A DNA stretch of 64,000 nt from Myceligenerans indicum (GTDB taxonomy: Bacteria; Actinomycetota; Actinomycetes; Actinomycetales; Cellulomonadaceae): assembly GCF_016742955.1 (NCBI RefSeq), contig NZ_JABBYC010000019.1, positions 1 through 64,000 on the forward strand, in the 5' to 3' direction. The notes beneath the pieces were generated by a model, which was not told where the DNA came from, made no database searches, and was given only the letters and a program-made list of their open reading frames with translations. The stretch's first letter is position 1. Each line of letters starts with the position of its first letter. Of this stretch, positions 59,748 to 64,000 are shown piece by piece. A program made the translations under genes and the position numbers.

Positions 59748-62699
59748 GTGACAACCCCCGCCGCTGAACGCACCACGAGCATGCCCGAAGGGCCCCGACA
59801 CCGCTACACCCCGGCGCTCGCGCAGGAGATCGAACTGCGCTGGCAGGACCGGTGGGAGGAGCGCGGCACGTTCCACGCCGCGAACCCGTCCGGCGCCCTC
59901 GACGGGCCGGGCGGCACCGCCGCCTCGGGCAGCCCGTACTTCATCATGGACATGTTCCCCTACCCCTCGGGCGCGGGCCTGCACGTGGGGCACCCGCTGG
60001 GCTTCATCGCCACCGACGTGATGGGCCGGTTCAAGCGCATGTGCGGCGACAACGTGCTGCACACCATGGGCTTCGACGCCTTCGGCCTGCCGGCGGAACA
60101 GTACGCCGTGGCCACGGGGGAACACCCGCGCGGAGTCACCGAGCGCAACATCGTCACCTACCGGCGCCAGCTGCGCCGTGCCGGCCTGGCCCACGACCAG
60201 CGCCGCTCCTTCGCCACGATCGACCCCGAGTACGTGCGCTGGACGCAGTGGATCTTCCTGCAGATCTTCGACTCCTGGTACGACGCCGGCGCCGAGCCCG
60301 CCCCGGGCGGCACCGGCCGGGGACGTGCCCGCCGGATCTCCGAGCTGCGCGACGAACTGGCCGCCGGCAACCGGCCCGTGCCCGGCCACGAGGGCGACAA
60401 CGCCGGTGGCGCGGTCTGGGCGGTCCTGAGCGAGGCGGAGCGGCGCGACGTCGTGGACGCCCAGCGCCTGGCCTACGTCGACTCCTCGCCGGTGAACTGG
60501 TGCCCGGGCCTGGGTACCGTGCTGGCCAACGAGGAGGTCACGAGCGAGGGCAGGTCCGAGCGCGGCAACATGCCCGTGTTCACCAAGAACCTGCGCCAGT
60601 GGAAGATGCGCATCACCGCCTACGCGGACCGCCTGACGGACGATCTGGAGCTGATCGACTGGCCGGACAAGGTCAAGGCGATGCAGCGCAACTGGATCGG
60701 CCGCTCGAACGGCGCGCACGTGCGGTTCGACGTCGTCGGCACGGCCGACAACGACGCGGCGGGCGCGGGCGAGCAGATCGAGGTCTTCACCACGCGCCCC
60801 GACACGCTGTTCGGTGCCACTTTCATGGTGGTCGCCCCGGAGCACCCGCTGCTGGACGAGGTCCCGGCCGCCTGGCCGGACGGCACCAGGAGCGCCTGGA
60901 CCGGGGGCCACGAGAGTCCCGCCGCGGCCGTGGCCGCCTACCGCCGGGAGGCCTCGGGCAAGAGCGCCGTCGAGCGCCAGGCCGACGCGGGCAGGAAGAC
61001 CGGCGTCTTCACCGGGCATCTGGCCGTCAACCCCGTGACCGGCACGCACGTGCCGGTCTTCACCGCGGACTACGTCCTGATGGGCTACGGCACGGGCGCC
61101 ATCATGGCAGTCCCGGGCGGCGACGAACGCGACCACGACTTCGCGCGGGCCTACGACCTGCCGGTGATCTACACCGTCGCCCCGGCCGATGGTCTGCCCG
61201 ACGGTTTCGAGGGCGCGTACTCCGGCGAGGGTGTCGCGATCAACTCGTCCAACGACGTGCTGAGCCTGGACGGCCTGGGCGTCGACGAGGCCAAGGCCCG
61301 GATCATCGACTGGCTGGGCGAGAACGGCGTCGGACAGGGCACCACGACCTACCGCCTGAACGACTGGCTGTTCTCGCGGCAGCGGTACTGGGGCGAGCCG
61401 TTCCCGGTGGTGTGGGACGCCGACGACCGGCCGGTGGCCGTCCCCGACAGCATGCTGCCGGTCGACCTGCCCGACGTGCCGGACTACGCGCCCCGGACGT
61501 TCGAGCCGGACGACGCGCACTCCGAGCCGGAGGCGCCGCTGGGCCGCAACGAGGACTGGGTGAACGTGACCCTGGACCTGGGCGACGGGCCGCGCTCGTA
61601 CCGCCGCGACACGAACACCATGCCGAACTGGGCGGGGTCGTGCTGGTACTACCTGCGCTACCTGGACCCGTCGGACACGGAGCACGCCGTCGACCCGGCG
61701 CTGGAGAAGTACTGGATGGGCTCGCGGCACAACGCGACGTCCGGCCCGGCGGGTGGCGTCGACCTGTACGTGGGCGGCGTGGAGCACGCCGTGCTGCACC
61801 TGCTGTACGCGCGCTTCTGGCACAAGGTGCTGTTCGACCTGGGCTACGTGTCGAGCCTGGAGCCGTTCGGCAAGCTGTTCAACCAGGGCTACATCCAGGC
61901 CTATGCCTACACGGACTCGCGCGGCGCCTACGTGCCCGCCGAGGAGGTCGAGGGCGACGAGCAGGCCGGCTTCACCTGGCAGGGGCAGCCGGTGAACCGT
62001 GAGTACGGGAAGATCGGCAAGTCGCTGAAGAACGTCGTCTCGCCCGACGACATGTACGAGGCGTACGGCGCCGACACGTTCCGCCTGTACGAGATGTCGA
62101 TGGGCCCGCTGGACCAGTCCCGGCCGTGGAACACGCGCGACGTCGTCGGCTCGCAGCGGTTCCTGCAGCGGCTGTGGCGCAACGTCGTCTCGGAGGAGAC
62201 CGGTGAGGTCACCGTGTCCGGCGACGCCCCCGACGGCGCGACCCTGCGCGTGCTGCACCGCACCATCGCGGACGTGCGCACCGAGATGGAGGCGATGCGT
62301 CCCAACACGGCCATCGCCAAGCTGATCACGCTGAACAACCACCTGACGGGGCTGGACTCCGTGCCGCGTGCCGCCGTCGAGCCGCTGGTCCTGATGACGG
62401 CACCGCTGGCGCCGCACATCGCCGAGGAGCTGTGGGAGCAGCTGGGGCACCCCGAGTCCCTGGCGCACGAGCCGTTCCCCGTGGCGGACGAGGCCTACCT
62501 GGTGGCCGAGACGGTGACCTGCGTGGTCCAGGTCAAGGGCAAGGTGCGCGCCAAGATGGAGGTCGCGGCGGACGCGTCCGAGGCGGACCTGGAGGCCGCC
62601 GCGCTGTCCGAGCCCAACGTGGTGCGTTTCCTGGAGGGCCGCGAGATCCGCAAGGTGATCGTCCGGGCGCCGAAGCTGGTCAACATCGTCCCGGCGTGA
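59748..62699 (+). CDS. leuS: Leucyl-tRNA synthetase
   Basis: The 983-residue class I synthetase has HVGH (79-82, HIGH motif), [14 protein letters not shown], the CP1 editing domain (about 290-480; [22 protein letters not shown]), KIGKS (755-759, KMSKS motif), and the C-terminal anticodon-binding region. It charges tRNA-Leu. Starts are uncertain: TAGAAT (59735-59740) lies 7 bp before the GTG at 59748, fitting a leaderless start, while an ATG at 59682 would add 22 low-complexity residues. The leader peptide and terminator upstream suggest leucine-dependent attenuation. A 40-residue insertion near 185-225 is typical of Cellulomonas-related species, to my recollection. Confidence 0.94.
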   Translation: MTTPAAERTTSMPEGPRHRYTPALAQEIELRWQDRWEERGTFHAANPSGALDGPGGTAASGSPYFIMDMFPYPSGAGLHVGHPLGFIATDVMGRFKRMCGDNVLHTMGFDAFGLPAEQYAVATGEHPRGVTERNIVTYRRQLRRAGLAHDQRRSFATIDPEYVRWTQWIFLQIFDSWYDAGAEPAPGGTGRGRARRISELRDELAAGNRPVPGHEGDNAGGAVWAVLSEAERRDVVDAQRLAYVDSSPVNWCPGLGTVLANEEVTSEGRSERGNMPVFTKNLRQWKMRITAYADRLTDDLELIDWPDKVKAMQRNWIGRSNGAHVRFDVVGTADNDAAGAGEQIEVFTTRPDTLFGATFMVVAPEHPLLDEVPAAWPDGTRSAWTGGHESPAAAVAAYRREASGKSAVERQADAGRKTGVFTGHLAVNPVTGTHVPVFTADYVLMGYGTGAIMAVPGGDERDHDFARAYDLPVIYTVAPADGLPDGFEGAYSGEGVAINSSNDVLSLDGLGVDEAKARIIDWLGENGVGQGTTTYRLNDWLFSRQRYWGEPFPVVWDADDRPVAVPDSMLPVDLPDVPDYAPRTFEPDDAHSEPEAPLGRNEDWVNVTLDLGDGPRSYRRDTNTMPNWAGSCWYYLRYLDPSDTEHAVDPALEKYWMGSRHNATSGPAGGVDLYVGGVEHAVLHLLYARFWHKVLFDLGYVSSLEPFGKLFNQGYIQAYAYTDSRGAYVPAEEVEGDEQAGFTWQGQPVNREYGKIGKSLKNVVSPDDMYEAYGADTFRLYEMSMGPLDQSRPWNTRDVVGSQRFLQRLWRNVVSEETGEVTVSGDAPDGATLRVLHRTIADVRTEMEAMRPNTAIAKLITLNNHLTGLDSVPRAAVEPLVLMTAPLAPHIAEELWEQLGHPESLAHEPFPVADEAYLVAETVTCVVQVKGKVRAKMEVAADASEADLEAAALSEPNVVRFLEGREIRKVIVRAPKLVNIVPA

Positions 62700-62721
62700 T
62701 CCTCCGGGCCTGACGGTCCGG

Positions 62722-62765
62722 GCACGGCCGAACCCGGCGGGGGCGTCCCGGGTTCGGCCGTGCCG
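62722..62765. terminator. Strong bidirectional terminator
   Basis: A 17-bp perfect inverted repeat (62722-62738 with 62749-62765, arms starting GGCACGGCCG) with a 10-base loop fills the gap between convergent leuS and the TrxB-like gene. Confidence 0.85.
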
Positions 62766-62769
62766 GGCC

Positions 62770-63717
62770 TCACGATCCGGTGAGCGCGCCGCCAGGGGCG
62801 GCGCGCCCGGCACGGTCGAAGTCCTCGGTCACGAGCGCCAGGTTCACGGCGCCGCCGGTCGCCGTGCCCGCTCCCGCCGCCATGGGGACGGTCGCGGCGG
62901 GGTCGACCACGTTGCCCACGGCCCAGAGGCGTTCGTTGCTCGTCCTGCCCGTCCGGTCCACCTCCAGGAAGCTCCCCATGGGCGTCTCCGACCGGGACAG
63001 GCCGAGCGGGGCGAGGAAGGCGTCGTGCGGGACAGGGCTTCCGCCGGCGAAGATCGCGTCCACCTCGACGACCCTGCCGTCGTCCGTGCGCACCCCGGTG
63101 ATCGTGTCCTTCTCACCGAACACCTCGGCCACACCCGAGGGAACGATCTCGACGCCGCGGGCGCGCAGACGCGCCGCGACGTCGGGCTCCAGGGCTCCGG
63201 CGGCGAACACCACGACGTCGTCGCTCCACTGCCGCACGAGCTGCGCCCGGTGCACGTCGACCGGTGAGGCCACGAGGACCCCGAGCCGCCGGTCGCGGAC
63301 CTCCCAGCCGTGGCAGTACGGGCAGTGCAGGACCGTCTTGCCCCAGCGCTCGGCGAGGCCCGGCACGTCCGGGAGCAGATCGGTCATCCCCGTGGCGACG
63401 ACGAGTGCTCGCGCCGCCAGGCGGGTCCCGTCGTCGAGGGCGACGTGCAGCCCGCCGTCGGCCTCGTCGACACCGGCGACCCGGCCGTCACGAACCTCGA
63501 CGCCGTAGCGCGCCACGTCGCGGCGTCCGCGGGCCAGCAGGTCGGCAGGGTCTGCGCCGTCGTTCCCCAGCACGCCGTGCATGTGCGCGGCGAAGCGGTT
63601 GCGCGGGCTCCCGGAGTCCACCACGAGGACCCGGCGCCGGGCCCGGCCCAGCATCAGGGCCGACGACAGTCCCGCGGCGCCGCCGCCGACCACGATCACA
63701 TCCCATGTCTCGTTCAT
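62770..63717 (-). CDS. Thioredoxin-reductase-like FAD oxidoreductase
   Basis: The 315-residue protein has FAD site VIVVGGGAAGLSSALMLGRARR, a CPYC dithiol in VLHCPYCHGWEVRD, and C-terminal WAVGNVVDPAATVPMAAGAGT. It resembles the TrxR-like enzymes that oxidise dithiols (GliT/HlmI type) or the actinobacterial NAD(P)/FAD reductases paired with XRE-cupin regulators. Its partner regulator is divergent at 63784, with a palindromic operator between. Confidence 0.88.
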   Translation of the reverse strand: MNETWDVIVVGGGAAGLSSALMLGRARRRVLVVDSGSPRNRFAAHMHGVLGNDGADPADLLARGRRDVARYGVEVRDGRVAGVDEADGGLHVALDDGTRLAARALVVATGMTDLLPDVPGLAERWGKTVLHCPYCHGWEVRDRRLGVLVASPVDVHRAQLVRQWSDDVVVFAAGALEPDVAARLRARGVEIVPSGVAEVFGEKDTITGVRTDDGRVVEVDAIFAGGSPVPHDAFLAPLGLSRSETPMGSFLEVDRTGRTSNERLWAVGNVVDPAATVPMAAGAGTATGGAVNLALVTEDFDRAGRAAPGGALTGS

Positions 63718-63747
63718 GCGGCCACCATCTCCGGCGGGCTAGCCTGT

Positions 63748-63765
63748 CTGCAAGAAGTCTTGCAG
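63748..63765. promoter_or_regulatory. Operator of the XRE regulator / reductase pair
   Basis: CTGCAAGA and TCTTGCAG are perfect 8-bp inverted arms with a 2-bp centre, in the 66-bp gap between the divergent TrxB-like and XRE genes. This 18-bp dyad is AT-richer than the surroundings and fits an XRE dimer. Confidence 0.75.
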
Positions 63766-63783
63766 AATCAGCAAGGAGGGGCG

Positions 63784-64000
63784 ATGGGCGACGAACTGCG
63801 GCAGGTAGGTCCGAGGCTGCGCGCCGCACGCCGCGCGCGGGGCTGGACCCTGGACGAGCTGGCTTCCCGCGCGGGCATGTCGGCCAGCACCCTCTCGCGG
63901 CTGGAGTCCGGCAAGCGGCAGGCGAGCCTGGAACTGCTGCTGCCACTCACCCGCCGGCTCGGGATCCGCGTCGACGACCTGCTGCCGCCCGAGGACGCCG
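63784..64000 (+). CDS. XRE-family regulator, cut by the window end (partial)
   Basis: The visible 72 residues are a complete helix-turn-helix: RLRAARRARGWTLDELASRAGMSASTLSRLESGKRQ, then LELLLPLTRRLGIRVDDLL. In related loci this domain is followed by a cupin sensor, but that part lies outside the window. GGAGGGG precedes the ATG. It likely represses the divergent reductase. Confidence 0.88.
   Translation, partial: MGDELRQVGPRLRAARRARGWTLDELASRAGMSASTLSRLESGKRQASLELLLPLTRRLGIRVDDLLPPEDA

Noticed and set aside
59430..62813. Very long open frame antisense to leuS (over 1000 codons)
   Set aside because: It mirrors the leuS coding strand, contains no recognisable motif and is rich in His/Gly/Arg, as expected from the complement of GC-rich codons. 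leuS itself is unmistakable.

Overview
The window is very GC-rich DNA with tight gene packing, many GTG starts and frequent ATGA/GTGA start-stop overlaps. It carries a DevS/DevR-type two-component pair, mycothiol-family proteins (DinB/MDMPI), an SCO4848-type membrane protein, a Mycobacterium-type LigD plus Ku, and Mqo. This points to an actinobacterial chromosome, probably a Micrococcales member near Cellulomonadaceae/Promicromonosporaceae; the family is a guess. I see no rRNA, tRNA, CRISPR array or intact insertion sequence. Only the first 72 bases could be the tail of an accessory gene.

Layout. 0.3-9.1 kb holds a phosphoribosyltransferase/hydrolase fusion, an isochorismatase plus GATase-AraC pair, and several regulator/redox-enzyme pairs (TetR with an enone reductase, an FMN reductase beside an XRE regulator, LysR beside a glutamine-amidotransferase-like protein). 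9.0-19.6 kb is a stress/dormancy island: macro domain, PNPOx-like flavoprotein, Hsp20, a degenerate HAD, a zinc-ribbon protein, tandem universal stress protein, PIG-L-like protein, DUF1918, a P-type ATPase, a CBS protein and the GAF-GAF sensor kinase DevS with response regulator DevR. Most have counterparts in the M. tuberculosis DosR regulon. Three 14-bp sites fitting GGGAC-N4-G-N-CCC lie 53-65 bp upstream of start codons there, so I read it as a DevR-controlled regulon packed into one locus, with the 330-1844 gene as a probable outlier member.

19.7-22.8 kb is a molybdate operon (HTH-TOBE regulator, modA, modB, modC), each gene overlapping the next by 4 bp, with a paired operator and a terminator. 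22.8-28.0 kb has ohr with a divergent TetR regulator, membrane proteins, a PAP2 phosphatase and a split RibD-like reductase/deaminase pair. 28.0-38.4 kb is a lipid/redox block: glpD and its TetR regulator diverge from an alkyl-DHAP-synthase-like flavoprotein, followed by a PAP2 phosphatase, a diacylglycerol kinase, a cytochrome P450 lacking the normal ExxR motif, and pntA-pntB. The order glpD-TetR-flavoprotein-lipid kinase matches Rv2249c-Rv2252.

38.4-52.1 kb is mixed metabolism: hydrolase, class IV aminotransferase, sulfotransferase-like protein, CGNR regulator, EamA exporter, flavoprotein, CHAD protein, mqo, an Eis-like acetyltransferase, a TetR regulator with a repeat-rich tail, a PNPOx enzyme, an MDMPI protein and a VOC protein. 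52.1-56.0 kb is an NHEJ locus (ligD, glutaredoxin, ku). 56.1-64.0 kb has a membrane metallophosphoesterase, an MntR-type regulator, a VKOR protein, leuS behind an apparent leucine attenuator, and a TrxB-like reductase divergent from a truncated XRE regulator.

Two window-wide patterns stand out. About 20 genes have a TANNNT-like -10 element 6-8 bp before an ATG/GTG with no Shine-Dalgarno sequence, which implies many leaderless mRNAs and helps fix starts. There are also about ten short tandem repeats with 12-18 bp units (one of 20), several of which duplicate the stop codon of a gene. Functions are inferred from protein motifs read by eye; no database search was run.
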